NCBI RefSeq assembly: GCF_000220395.1
Contig: NW_004085940.1
Coordinates: 123,949-187,948, forward strand
Length of the DNA: 64,000 bases
DNA from: Ichthyophthirius multifiliis
Taxonomy: Eukaryota; Ciliophora; Oligohymenophorea; Hymenostomatida
Direction of reading: 5' to 3'
Positions 25,101 through 39,400 of the stretch are shown here, in pieces. Each line of letters starts with the position of its first letter. Position 1 is the first letter of the stretch. Below the pieces are notes generated by a model. That model had not been told where the DNA came from. It did no database searches and worked only from the letters and a program-made list of their open reading frames with translations. Made by a program: the position numbers and the translations under genes.

Positions 25101-27470
25101 TAGTACCAAATTTTTTATTTATTCCTCTTTTTAAAATATTTAATCTTCTTATTTTTATAATTAATCTTATATTTATAAATATTATTGCTCTTAATTTGTA
25201 TTCAATTGAATATTTTATTTTACAATTTTTTTTATTTATTCTTCTTATTAAAATATATATTCTTCTTAATTTGCATTCAGTTATATATTTTATTTTACTA
25301 ATTTTTTTATTTATTCTTCTTATTAAAATATACACTCATCTTATTTTTATAGTTAATCTTTTGTTTATAAAATGTTTTACTCGTAATTTAAATTTAATTA
25401 TTTATTTTGTTTTGCTAAACTTTTTATTTATTCTTCTTATTAAAATATATATTCTTCTTGTTTTTATAATTATTCTTATAGTTATAAATTTTATTAATAA
25501 ATTTCTTATATTTTATTATTCTCAAAGTTAATAATATCTTAATTATTTTAATCTTCTAAATTTTATACTTAATTATTTTTACGTTCCAATTAAGGTTATT
25601 ATTATTCAGTTTTTTAAATTAATTATTGATTTTATTTTTCAGTTTCTTCTTTTTTATATTTAGTTTAATTTTCTTCTTAAAGCTTTTAGACTTGATTTTA
25701 AAATGCAATTAGTTTTTCATTCAAAACCTTAATTTATTCATTCAAAAATTCTTATTCTTATTATTTTTATGTTTCAATTTAATTATTTATTTACATTAAA
25801 TCATCTATTTAATGTACTAATTTCATATTTTTTGTATCAATATCAATTTTTTATATTTAAAATTATTTAACTTATTATTAAAGTTTTAAATTTTATTTAA
25901 CTATTTATATATTGTCGTCTTTCTATTCTCTATTTTAATCCAATAATTATTAATTTTATTTTTATAAATCATTTATTTTAAAATTTTATTGTATTAATTC
26001 TTAGTATTCAAACATTTTTTCTATTTTTTATTCTTTTTAATTATTATTTTCATTTACTGTCATCTATTATTATGTTTCTATACTCTAAGATTTTTGTCTT
26101 TTTTATTTAGATTTTTTAACATTTTCTTCTCTTTATTCATCTTGTTCATAATTTATATATATTTCAGCTTGATCTAGTTTTTCAATACTTAAAGTCTTTT
26201 ATTTTTTTATCTTGCTTTTTTAATTTTTTCTTCTATTATTACATTTTATTTATTTATTTTTGTTTAGTTCAATTATTTTTTTGAGTCTTAATTTTATGCT
26301 TTTCTCTACTAATGAATTGGAATATTTTATGCAATTTATTATATTTTAATTTATTAGTTCTAAGTTGAAGTGTTTAATTACTTTTTATTTTATTACTGCA
26401 AAGAAGATTAGCTCTATTGATTTTTAAGTTAATGATCTGAAGTTGATTATTTACTTTTGATTAATTATTAATCGGAAATCGATAAGTTTTATTATCTTCT
26501 TATTTATTAATTTTAAATAGATATATTTTATTATTTTTTTATTTATTTATTATTAAACTAAAATTCTTCCTTAATTTAATATATAATAGAATTTTGAGAT
26601 CTTTTTTACATTAAAAATTATTTTTGTTCATATTTGCTTGTTCTATTTATAGCATCTAATTCAAATCCTCTTTTTTAAATTTAAAAATATATATATAAAT
26701 ATTTAAAAAAGAATGAATGAAAGAAACAAATAAAGTACTTTAAATTTTAATAATAGCATCTTTTCATTTTTTAAAGTTCCAAATCAAGTTTTATTATAGT
26801 AGAGACTAATGACTATTAAGATTTGGAAGATTTAAGTTGCTTTTTTTAGCATTAAACAATATTTAATTCGCTTTAATTTTAATTTAAATTGGTTTAATTT
26901 TGATTTAATGGCGACGTAAATTTGGTATATGTTTAAGATATTATCTATTGTAATCCGCTTAAGTTATTATTGCTGTCTATTTAACCATAATTTTATGAAG
27001 TTGTTTCTATATTATATATGTAAATAATTATAAATTAAATCTATTTTAGCGAAAATATAATTACTATCAGTTGAATTTTAACTATCTTCTTAGGTTTTAT
27101 GTGGAGTAACTTTTTCATATATCTATTTTTTTGAATTTTTTTTTTTTTAAATTAAAAAATATTTATATTATTCTATATCTAAATTTTTGTTTTTTTTAAC
27201 TTTTTGATTTTCTTTTATTAAATTTTTGTTTTAATCCTATAAACCTTATATTTGTAGAATTAATAACTTTTTTTCTTCTCTATCATTTAAAATTTCATTT
27301 TTAAGAACTTTAAGCTTTTATTTGAGTATACATAAATCATTTATTTAATCACTTGAGGATTTAGAAGACGAGTTACTTGATTTTTATTCATCTAAGTTTT
27401 TAGAAGCATCTAATTGAGATTTATTTACTTCTTGTTCTTCTTCTTTGTATGAATTAATTGAAGAATTCAT
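22144..27470 (-). CDS. Giant Q-rich coiled-coil protein with internal 39-residue repeats
   Basis: Start ATG 27470-27468 (MNSSINSYKEEEQEV) opens a Ser-rich head. After about residue 60 the chain becomes a Gln/Glu/Lys coiled coil over most of roughly 1,650 residues, ending SKEFINSILTFF before TGA 22146-22144. Several GT-AG introns are needed near the two ends (for example one near 26690-26760 and one near 22740-22780), while the central 3.3 kb is a single open frame. One frame change near 26215-26230 coincides with runs of A and has no clear intron. A block at about 24700-25550 consists of seven degenerate 39-residue units sharing IFQQEEQIKxLVKQN. The C-terminal segment LRKSIFNTYLIQIESE is unlike the rest. 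Golgin-, SMC- or basal-body-like roles are all possible; nothing in the sequence decides. Confidence 0.75.
24700..25550 (-). repeat. Degenerate 117-nt tandem coding repeats in the giant coiled coil
   Basis: About seven units, each close to 39 residues (one shortened to about 24), follow the pattern QKxEExIFQQEEQIKxL then VxQNxQLxxNxEQ, then LQIQDQL. On the plus strand the core appears as recurrent copies of attcttcttattaaaatata around 25245, 25315 and 25435. Unit divergence shows the expansion is not recent. Confidence 0.75.
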
Positions 27471-28642
27471 TATTTATTTTTTGTTTTTTTGTTTTTGTTT
27501 TTTGTTTTTTTTGTGATTATAATTTATGTTTGGAATGAATTTTAATTTAGAAAATAAATATGAAAATTGAATATATATTCATATTATATATTTTTATGTT
27601 TATTAAAAAAATATATTCAATTTATATATATTTATAATACAATCAAAAATATTTTGTAAATAAGCAAATATTTATAGAATATAAAATAAGGTTTTATAAG
27701 AAATTTTATTATAAAGGAAAATAAAAAATTATATATTAAATAAATAATTTGTATATTTATAATATATAAAATTTTAACTTAAATATATATATATATATAA
27801 ATAATTTTGTTTTACTCAATAATGTTATTTTTTATTTTAATTTTAAATTTAAACTTTATAATTATATTTATTTTTTATAATTATATTTGTATATTTAATA
27901 ATTTATAATCATTTAATGTTATTTTTTTCTTTATTTATATGTAATATTTTATATTTTTTGTTAATAGAAATATTTTATATAAAATAGAAAGAATAAACTA
28001 AATATTTATTTTATTTTATTTAAAAAACCAATATTTTACCTTTATATTGTTTTCTTTCCTTTCCTTTCCTTTCGTTTATTTTTTTTTAATAAAAAATACC
28101 AGAAAGTCTGTTTATTTTATTTATATTTTTTTAATAGATTTTATTGCAATACAATTTTATTAAATATTTTGATTATATATTATCAGATAAAAGCTATAAA
28201 TTTATTCATAAATAAAAGATAAATATTAATTATTTTTTCAAGTTTTTACATATAAATATTATAATTAAAATAAAATAAAATGAAATAAAATTTCATAATA
28301 ATTAATTTTAAAATTAGATTTTATTTATATATATTTTTTTAATTAATATGAATAAATATATATAATTTTAATTTTTAAATTTAAATGCTATTTCATTTAC
28401 AATTTTATTAGTTTTTATTTACAAAACAAAGTAAAATAATTTAAACATTTTAAAAAATCTTTTTTTAAAATATGTATATTTATATTAATAAAAAATAACC
28501 ATATTTGATCTTGTCTGGCTGTTTTTTTTTTATAATTTCTATTATATATATATTATTTTATAAATATTTAAAAATTTATTTAAACAAAAAAAAAATATAC
28601 AAAATAAAAAAAACTTTCTTCCCATATATATATATAAAAAAA
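27471..28642. other. AT-rich divergent spacer (giant coil / dynein promoters)
   Basis: About 1.17 kb of A/T-rich sequence between two divergent large genes. It contains TATA-rich stretches (27570-27800) and one pentanucleotide microsatellite (28051-28073). Short open frames in both directions near 28505-28735 are chance products of low TGA frequency. No defined regulatory motif is recognisable. Confidence 0.6.
28051..28073. repeat. Short TTTCC pentanucleotide microsatellite
   Basis: Four to five consecutive TTTCC units. It is conspicuous because C is rare in the surrounding spacer. Its function is unknown. Confidence 0.8.
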
Positions 28643-30398
28643 ATGGAAGCAAAAAAAAAGAAACTACAAAGAAATGTTTCTGCAAAAGTATTTCGTCACG
28701 AATAAGCAATTGAAAAATATAAAAACTATCAAGCAAACAAGAATAATGATGAAAAATTAAATGATATGATGCATGTAAATTATTAATATTTTTTTTTTAT
28801 TTTATTTATTAAAAAAAATATAATTTTTAAAAAATTATAAGGGTTAAGTACATAAAGAATATGTATCGAGACCAGGTGAATTTATGGTAGTGGCATCAGG
28901 AAAAGTAGAAGATAAAAATTAATTTTTAGACATTCCTTTATTTTCTCTCCTTGATGTAAAAAAATAATATGTATATATATAAAAAAATAAATAAAGGGTA
29001 CAAAAACATTTAGTGAATTAAAAGCTTAATCATAAAAAAACATCTAATCTAAGCTATCATAATAAACATAAAAAAATAAGATAAGTTCTAGTACTTTGCA
29101 TCCAATAAATGTAATGAAAATAATTTATAATAAAAAAAATATTAAAAAAAATAAAACAGAGACGTCCCTAAACAAGTAAATTAGGCAATTATATATTAGA
29201 TTCATAATACTAAATGAAAAGTATAAATGAAGAAGATAACTTCATCCAATTCGATGAAGCAAATGAATCATTTGACAATAATAATAAAAGAAACATACAA
29301 AGTTAAGAAATAGATTTAATATAATAAAACTCATAAACACGTTTTACTAAAAACATAAAAATTATATTAGATAAATAACATATTAACTTCTTATCTCCAA
29401 CAACAAAAGTAATGAAAATGGTTGTCGAAAATAATGTCAAAAAAGAAGGATCTCCAGATAAGAAATTAATAGAAATGCTAAATAGAGTTAATTCTGCAAA
29501 AATAAAACCGCTGAGACCCATATCTTCAATTTAGATGTTTAACAACGGGGGTCCTAGACCTATTTCGGCTTAATTCATAATTTAAAATTTGTAAGGTGAA
29601 AACGCTGAAAGAGCAACTGAATCAAAATTAGTTTAAGATGCCTTACTTAGAGAATAGAAAAATTTAGATAAAATAACAAAAAAAAGAAGTAGTTATTAAT
29701 CATCAGTACCTGAATATAAAAGAACTGTCAAACATATTACTGGATATAATACAGTAATATTAGAACAGGAAGATTATGAAAAAAAATGGAATTACAACCC
29801 TAGTAATGGTAAAAAGGAAAATAATTATCAATAAAAAATATAAACAGCTATCGATTTTACAAAATAAAGCCCATATTTAAGAGGAAATTTAAATGCAGAG
29901 AAATTGATTATGAAGCAAAAGGGAATAGATTATGAAAACCAAGTTTAAGTACAAGAAATTATGGATATTAAATAAGGGAATTTCTTGCCTTTGGATTATT
30001 ATAATTTAGATGATGACGATCTTAATCCTTAATAGACTTTAGAGAAATATAGAGAGTAAAGTGGGATTATTTGGGGTTTTTCGAAGTATTTTGATAACCA
30101 CGGAAGCTTTGAATGGTAGTTGTGTCAAGTTATTAAATTTGACAATGAAAAAGATCAATTTTTAATTTAATGGGAATCTAGTAAATAAAAATATGTTTCG
30201 AGAGTAAATTTAAGGTTCAAAAACGAAAATGAGTAAGATTTCTAAAGAAAACTTTAAGCAGCTGAATATTATAGAGATATGAGTGAAATTTATTTAAAAT
30301 ATAACTATATTATAGATACTATGGAAACTGAAACATCTGAAATTAATAAAGAATGTATAGAAAGAATAAAGTAATTTTTAAATATAAATAAAATATAA

Positions 30399-30456
<58 letters not shown>

Positions 30457-33400
30457 TTTATATATATTTTTTATAATATATTTAATAATAATAAATTAGA
30501 GTACTTGTCGCAGGATTTACTTTTAAATTAAATTAATTAAGAGATCCTTTAAAATATTTTAAATTAGAATCTTCAATAAAATATAATATGAAACGTTAAT
30601 TAGTCCCTAAGCAAATTGTAAATTGTGAAAAAAGGTCTGAAGAGTAATTAAAATAACATGAAAACTAAAAGGAAAATTCGATAAAAAGGCAAGCAAATTA
30701 AAATTCACCTGTCTTATAAAAAAACACCTCGAATTCCGAACTAGATAAAAACAGAAAACAGCAAGTTCCAAAACAAACTATAATCCAATAAGGCAAAACA
30801 GTTGAAGAAATATTTTTAGAAAAAAGATTTAAACAAAATGTTATATAATAACTCGTGGAAGATATAAAAAAAGAGTTTATACGCGCAAACCATAAAGTAG
30901 AGTATAATAATACACTTCCATATCATGAGGAAAGACAAAAATTATTTAAATACATGCTTTCAGATGAATTATTTGAACCCATAATCGATAAATAGAGAAA
31001 AGAATCAAACTAATTAGGCTGTTTAGATGCAGGATATCCAAATAATCATAAGCCAATTCATTTTATCAACTCTTTTAAGAAAATGAGCTAGGTTATGCAT
31101 GTTGCTAATAAAGAAAGACTTGAAATTTTATCTAATATGAATGCTTCTTTGATGAATTTTTCGTAATAATTGCTTGTTTTGAATGTTTTTAAATATCCTA
31201 TTTTTTTAAATGATTTCAAAAAATAATTCGAAAACAAATATTAGGATGTTATTAGAGAACTCACATTGAAAATTTCTGATACTAATATCGATATTATTAA
31301 TATGGTTAAGGAAGAAATTAGGATTGCTTAAAAAAAAATTAAGAATTAATTAGAACAGTCACTACTGATGAATAAAAAAAATATTACTTCGATTAAGAGT
31401 TGACTAATGAAGCTATTTTATCACTTAAAAATTTTTAAAATGTACTCAATATGCTTTATGAGAGGACTGCAAGGCAAGTTTATGCAGATTCAATGTTACA
31501 TTATATTTATTATTTTAAAAATATGGTCAATAAATTCAAGAAAATTAATGGTTTTAAAGATGATGAAGAACTTAGAGATGAAAATGTTGAGTTTTAGCAT
31601 GTTTTATTGTATATGGATGAGACTAGATATTAGTTATTTCATAAAGATTAATTAACTTGCTTTGTTAAGTTAGAAAAAGAGAATGGGAAAGTTGAAATTT
31701 TTCCAAGTATTGATGATTGGTTTAATGAAATATGTTTGGTTCATAAAAAAATATTAGATTCATTGAATTAAATTACTTGCTTGAAAACTAATAAAATAGG
31801 AAATGCTAGAGAAAATGGAAAATTGAAGCTTTTTGATAGTGAAAAAGATGAACTTTTGGTGGAAAATAATTAAGATTTAAATTTTTATATTAATTAGGCT
31901 TTTGTTATTATTAAAGTTTTTTTAAAAAAATAAAAAGATTTAGATTTCTTAATGGATTTAACAAGAGATTCTATAACTAAAAAAATGGAAAAGAAAAATA
32001 ATTTTAAAGTAAATAAATTTATATATATTAAATATTTATTTATTTTAATTATATTTAGAACTTTGAAAAATGGTTATAAAAAATAAAAGGTGCAAAATAA
32101 AATATAGAAACATGGCTTTTCTAAGATAAATTATGGCTAGGAATATTCCAAATTGAAGTTTTTGATTTTAAATAACATTGCGAAAATAAAATATCTTTAT
32201 GCACAGCGGCTATATATAAAGTATTAATAAATAAAATTAATAGCGAAAACGAGAAAATTGAAAACGAAATATTAGAAATAATGCGCAAATTTAAAAATCT
32301 CCCAAAAAACATTGAAGAATTACATGATTTGAGGATATATTGCAATATAACTTTAGGCGAAATACTAGATAATATATAGGCTAGAATATCCGAAATAATG
32401 GACAAAATGAATCTTTTGGAAGAAATGCATTATAAAATCAGTTATGAAGATTTTTCTAAGTCTTGGAGTATATACGGTATGCCTTTAAAGTTAAGAAAAA
32501 AGAAGGAAAAATGTTTAAAAATATTGGAAAGTTTAGAAAAAGAATTTTGGGAAGGATTAATTATTAATTAATAGGATATGTCCATAGAAATAAGAAATGT
32601 TTAAATAGAATTAGATTATATGATGAAGGAAACAGATGTTGATTAAACTGATGATATATCATATAAATTTTATTAATTAGGTGTAAAAATAGATAATGCA
32701 TTAAGAGATGCTGATGTAATTAATAAAAGGGAAGGCATATTGAAATTAAAATTAACAGATTATAGTGAATTAGAAAAATTGTCGAAATAATTTGCTCCTT
32801 ATAATAGAGTATGGTAACTTTCGAAAGATTACTCATTTAAAATTCCGAATATAGAAGAGGGTCCGCTTAATTAAGTGGATAAAGATTTAGTTACAAATGA
32901 CATAATTGATAGTTGGAATGAATTAATCAAACTAGAAAAGACTGCTTTTAAAAATAATACCGATATGAAAATTGTAACATAGAAGGTGAGGTAAAAATAT
33001 GAAAGTTTTAAACCAAAATTACCTATTATTAATGATTTGAGGAATCCCGCGTTTATGAAAAGACATTGGGCGAAAATTAATACTATTATAGATGAATATA
33101 ATGAGAAATGTGAAGATTAATAGAAGCTTATTTTGAAAAAATTCGAAGATGATTAATAATTGACTTTAAAGACTTTATTCGAAAACAATATTATGGAAAT
33201 AAAGGAGGAAATAAGGGAAATTTCTGAAATTGCATCTAAAGAGAAAGGGTTTGAGAAAATTTTGTAAAAAATGAAAACTGAATGGAAGCCTATTAAACTT
33301 GAGTTTGCTTAATTTAGAAATACTGATACTTTTATCCTTAAAGGAATTGAACATATAATGGATAAATTAGATGAGGATATAGCTAAAACATTAAGTATAG

Positions 33401-36400
33401 CTTCTTCTCCTTTTATTAAATTTTTGGAAAATGAGGTTATTTATTGGAGGAATACACTTTTTAGATTATAAGAAACAGTTGAAGCCTGGTGTAAAGTTTA
33501 AAAACTTTGGTCCTATTTATAACCAATATTTTATTCCGAAGATATTATTGCGGCTATGTAAAAGGAAGGATAAAAATATTCTAATGTGGATAAAAATTGG
33601 AGAAGTATTATGCAAACTTCATAGATAAATCCTAGTAATTTTTTTTTATATTTTTTAAAAATAATTTTTTTAATAAAAAAGGTGTTATGGAAGCCTGTTT
33701 TTAAAATAGATTAAAAGAAAGTTTCTTACATATGATAGAATAATTAGAATAAGTAATTAAAGGCCTAAATGAATATTTGAATAAAAAAAGGGCAGCTTTC
33801 CCTCGTTTTTATTTCCTTTCAAATGATGAACTTCTTTCTATTTTAGCTTAAACACGAGAACCGAGAGCTGTTTAAAGACATTTACCTAAATGTTTCGAAG
33901 GAATTGAATACTTAACATTTTAAGAAGGCACATCAAAAATAACTCATATGAATTCCATAGAAGACGAGCATATATAATTAAGTAAAGAAATAAATCCTTT
34001 AGATTAGCAAGGTAATCCTCGTGGAGTTGAAGAATGGCTATTTGAAATCGAAAAATGTATGAAAAGTACACTTCAGGAATAATTTGTGGCTACAATAAGT
34101 GACTTCAAGTAAACTGAAAGAAAAAAATGGTTACTAAAATGGCCTGCTTAATTAATAGTGGGTGCAGATTAGACTATATGGACATCAAATGTGACTGAAG
34201 CAATACTAAATACCCAAAATGATATAAATTCATTACGAAATTACTATAATAAATTAAATGGATTATTATTAGAAATCGTAGAATTAGTAAGGGGAGATGT
34301 CAGTAAAGTAAATAGAATAACTTTGGGAGTTTTAGTAGTTATAGAAGTGCATGCTAAAGATGTTGTAAAGGAAATTATTGAATAATAAGTTAAAGATCCT
34401 AATGATTTCGAGTGGTTGGCTTAAATGAGATATTATTATGAAAAAGATTTAGAAGTCAAGATGGTTAATACGATTAGAAAATATGGATTTGAATATTTGG
34501 GAAATTAAGGAAGACTTGTAATTACTCCATTAACTGATAGATGTTATAGAACTCTAATGTCAGCTTTATAATAAAATCTAGGAGGAGCACCTGAGGGGCC
34601 CGCAGGTACAGGAAAAACGGAAACAACGAAAGATTTGGCAAAGGCAATAGCTAAACATTGTGTTGTTTTCAATTGTTCAGATGCTTTAGATTATATGGCT
34701 ATGGCTAAATTTTTCAAAGGTCTTTGTGCGTGTGGGAGTTGGGCGTGCTTTGATGAATTTAATAGAATTGAATTGGAGGTTTTGTCGGTTATTGCTTCCT
34801 AGATATTAACTATTTAGACTGCTATTTTTAAATAGAGTTCTTCTAAATTCCCTTCTGCCACTTTTTAATTCGAGTATTCTATTTTAAATTTTAATATAAT
34901 TAATTATTATTATTATTTTTTTTAGTGGTGTATTAATTCCTTTAGATTCTTCTTGTGCTGTATTTATTACTATGAATCCTGGATATTAAGGAAGAAGTGA
35001 ATTACCTGATAATTTGAAAGCATTGTTTAGACCTGTAGCTATGATGATCCCTAATTATGCAATGATTACTGAAATTTCTTTATATTCTTATGGATTTGTA
35101 GATGCCAGAAATCTTTCCATTAAAATAACCTGTGCACTAAAATTGGCTAGTGAGTAATTATCAACTTAAAGCCATTACGATTTCGGAATGAGAGCTGTAA
35201 AAGCTATTATTATAGCAGCTGGAAGTCTAAAAAGAAATTTTCCAGACACGCATGAAAGTTTACTTATACTAAGGGCCATAAGTGATTGTAATTTACCTAA
35301 ATTCACATTTAAAGATGTGCCTTTATTTCATGCTATTTTATCTGATTTATTCCCTAATGTTAATCCTGAGTAACCGAATTATGGAGAATTAGATATTGCA
35401 ATAATGGAAGAGATGAAAAATAATAATTTTGTCCTTAATGATAATTTCCATAGGAAAATTATTGAACTTTATGAAACTATTCAAGTAAGACATGGTTTAA
35501 TGGTTGTTGGAAGTACAAATTCAGGAAAATCAACGTAAATAAAAAAATATATATATTATTAATATTTAAATTAATTTTTTAGAATTTTAAATACTTTGGC
35601 AAATGCAATTGAAAAAAAGAATTAAAAATAAGCAATTTAAACATTAGGCTTACAGGAAAGTGTTGAATAAATAATTTCTGAAGATGAAGATTAATAAGAA
35701 TAAATATCTTAAGAATTATCATAGATAATTTAACCTATAAAAAAGTAGTCTTTTTTAGGACAGAGAAAATCAATTTAAAATTCTAGGGCTTCTTAATTAT
35801 TAAAAAGTAATTCAAGGAAACATTCGTTATTATAATCATTAACTAAGATAAATATATAAAAAGAAAAAGAGATTTAATTAGATTATTAAAAAGTTCATTT
35901 TCATCCAATTAATCCTAAAGCTGTAACTAGTAAATTACTTTACGGTGAAGTTGAAAATACATCAGGAGAATGGCATAATGGTATTACTGCAATTATTTTT
36001 AGAGAATGTTAAGAAGTAAAAAGCAAGAATTTACATTGGATTCTATTTGATGGACCAGTAGATGCTTTATGGATAGAAAATATGAATACAGTACTAGATG
36101 ATAATAAAAAATTATGTCTTTCTAATGGAGAGACTATTAAACTAACTGAATAAATGAGCATAATTTTTGAAGTTGAAGATTTACTAGAAGCTTCACCTGC
36201 TACTGTTTCAAGATGTGGAATGGTTTATTTAGAATCTAAAGGTATATAAATAAAATATTTAAAAAAAAAAATAATAAATTATATATTATATATTATATAT
36301 TATATATTATATATCTATTTTTTTAAATTTTTTTTTATAGATTTAGGTTGGAAACCTTTCTTTGACCCTTGGTTTTCTAATTTAACTGAAAACTTTAAAA

Positions 36401-39400
36401 CTTTTGATTATATTGATATATTTTAAAATTTAATTAATTCTATTTTAATTGATTGTATAGATTTTGTTCTTTTTTCTAAAAATTGTTAAACATGTATTCC
36501 TATTAGCGAATAATGGGTTGCTATGAATTTTTTTAGACTTTTTGAGAGTTATTTGTATAAAAATAAAAATAAAGAATAAATAATATAAGATCTTGAAATT
36601 GAAAAAGAAAGGGAAGAAGCTAAACTTGCTACTGCTAAATTAGAAGGAAAAGAATTTCCTACTGAAATAAAAAAAAAAAAAAATGTAAATTTAATTTTTT
36701 AATAAATAATATTATTTTTTTTGTTTTCATATAAAAGATACCTTTATTAGAAAAAGATAAAGGAGAAGTTTTTTGTTTATTTTTAATGGCATTAATTTGG
36801 AGCGTAGGAGTAGTTATAGAAAGTATAAATGACCGAAAAAAATTCCACGACAAAGTACATGGATTAATAAAGAAAATAAGAGAAACTCCTGAATTGAAAT
36901 AAATTCCATTATCTTTTATTCCAACAGAAGAAAATAATATTTTCGATATTTAATATGATATTGAAAAAAAATCCTGGAATTTATGGAAAGGAAATACTGA
37001 ATATAGAATTCCTTTAGAGACTGAATTCCATAATATATTTGTTCCTACGTCTGATTCTATTAGACACCATTATATTTTATAAATGCTTACTATTCATTCT
37101 TTCCCAACACTGTTTTTAGGAAAAACAGGTACTGGTAAAACTATTACTATAAAAAAATTTTTGATAAATGATTTGCATAATGAAAAATATATAACTTCAA
37201 TTACTGCTTTTTCTGCAAACACAAATTGTAATTAAGTATAAGATATTCTTGAAAGTAAATTAGAAAAATAAAAAAGAAGAAAAGGTGTACTAGGGCCTTT
37301 AATAGGACGCACAAATATTATTTTTATAGATGATTTAAATATGCCAAACAAAGAAACTTATGGAGCTCAACCTCCTTTAGAATTAATAAGATAATGGTTT
37401 TGTTTTGGAGGATGGTATGATAGAAAGACTTTAGAATTTAATAAAATTGTAAAAAGCTTATATTTAAAAATAAAAAAAAATAAAAAATAAAATTAAAATT
37501 AAAATAAAAAAATTAGATTGATATTCATTTTACTGCTGCTATGGGAATGGGTCGACCTGCACTTTCAAATAGAATTTTAAGACATTTTAATTTAGTTTAT
37601 TTAAATGAAATGGAAAATATGACTTTAAGTATTATGGTAGAGAAGATTTTCGAATGGGGATTCAATGATTATATTGACAAAGTGAAATTCTAAATAAAAA
37701 ACTTCAAAAACATAATAATTCAAGTACATAAAATAATATCTTAAACATTTCTTCCTTTGCCAAAAAAATCACATTATATTTTCAATTTAAGAGATTTAAT
37801 GAAAGTCGTTTAAGGTCTTTTGAGTGTTCCTGCAATTTAATATGAAGCTACGTAAAATAATAGACTTAAATTGGCCCGTTTGTGGGCTCATGAGAGTTTT
37901 TGTATATATAGTGATAGATTAGTAGATAATCTTGATAAGGAGTAATTTTGTAAAATAATCGATGGGGTTGTTAGAGAGTATTTATAAATTACTTTAGATG
38001 AAATATTGTATCCAAAAATAGATAATTTGATTGAAGATGTAAATAATGATGAAAATAATTAGAATGAAAATTAGGAAATAACTATATATAAGAAATTTCC
38101 AGTTTTTTGTAATTTTTTAGAAAATAATAGTAAATATCATGAAGTAGAAGATTGGCAGAAAATAAGAAATGCTGCATAAAAACATATTGAAGATTATAAT
38201 GAATAAATGAAAAAAAAAATAAACATTATTCTTTTCGACGATGCGATAAAAATGTTATGTAAAATCTCCAGAATTATCTCCAATTTATTCTCACATGGAC
38301 TTCTTATAGGACTAGGAGGTGCAGGAAGTCATACTTTAACTAGATTGGCCACATTTATGTAAGGGTATTCAATATATGAAGTAGAAGTAGATAAAGATTT
38401 CGGAAAAGAAAATTGGTTAGAGTTTATAAGGGAAATGTTAAAGGAAATAGTAATTAAAGATAAAATAGGAATTTTCATAATTTCAGATTCTTAAATTATA
38501 GATGAGAAATTCCTTGAAGATATTAATAATTTACTTAATATAGGAGAAATACCTAATTTATATGCATCTGAAGATAAAGTATTCAATATAAATATTTATA
38601 TATATATTTATACATTTATTTACTTAAATTATAATTAAGGAAAATATACTTAGTGAATTAAAAGATTTAACTGAAAAATAACGTCTTAATCTCAACACAA
38701 TGTAATTATGGGAATATTTTGTGAATAAATGTAAAACTAATCTCCATATAGTTCTCTGTTTATCTCCAATAGGTGAAAAATTACGTTAAAGATTACGTGA
38801 TTTTCCTTCATTAGTATCTTGTACATCTCCTATATGGATACATCCTTGGTCCAAACAGGCTTTATAGGAAGTAGCAATGTATAAAATTCAAGAAGATGCC
38901 GAAGAATTAAAACTCGATAGCTAAATGACTCAAAGTATAGCCGAAATATGCCTTCATTTCCATTAGACAGTTACTGATATAACCCAAACTTATTTAAATG
39001 AGACTGGAAAGCATTACTATGTAACCCCAATATCTTACATGAAACTTTTGAGTAACTTTAAATCACTTTATTAGAAAAAAATTGATTAAATAGTCCTTTA
39101 AAGGGATACATATAAAAACGGAGTCGAAAAACTAGATGAATGTGCTCTTGAGGTAGGCAAAATGAAGCTTTAATTAGAAAAGATATAACCTATATTAGAA
39201 AAATAGACACAAGAAACTGAAGAAATAATGAAATAAGTAGAATTAGAAACTATAGAAGCCGATAAATAACGTCTTATGGTACAAGAAGATGAGTAAAGGA
39301 CATCTGAAAAAGCTGAAATCGCATAAGGAATAAAAGATTAATGCAACGAAAAATTATCGGTTGCCGAACCTGCTTTATAGGAAGCTTTTGAAGCTTTAAA

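Noticed and set aside
25078-25531. Two overlapping repeat-bearing frames (one per strand)
   Set aside because: They are out-of-frame readings of the 39-residue repeat region of the giant coiled coil.
28505-28736. Two small frames on opposite strands before the dynein start
   Set aside because: They are hydrophobic/poly-Lys chance frames overlapping the promoter and first exon. There is no conservation signal.
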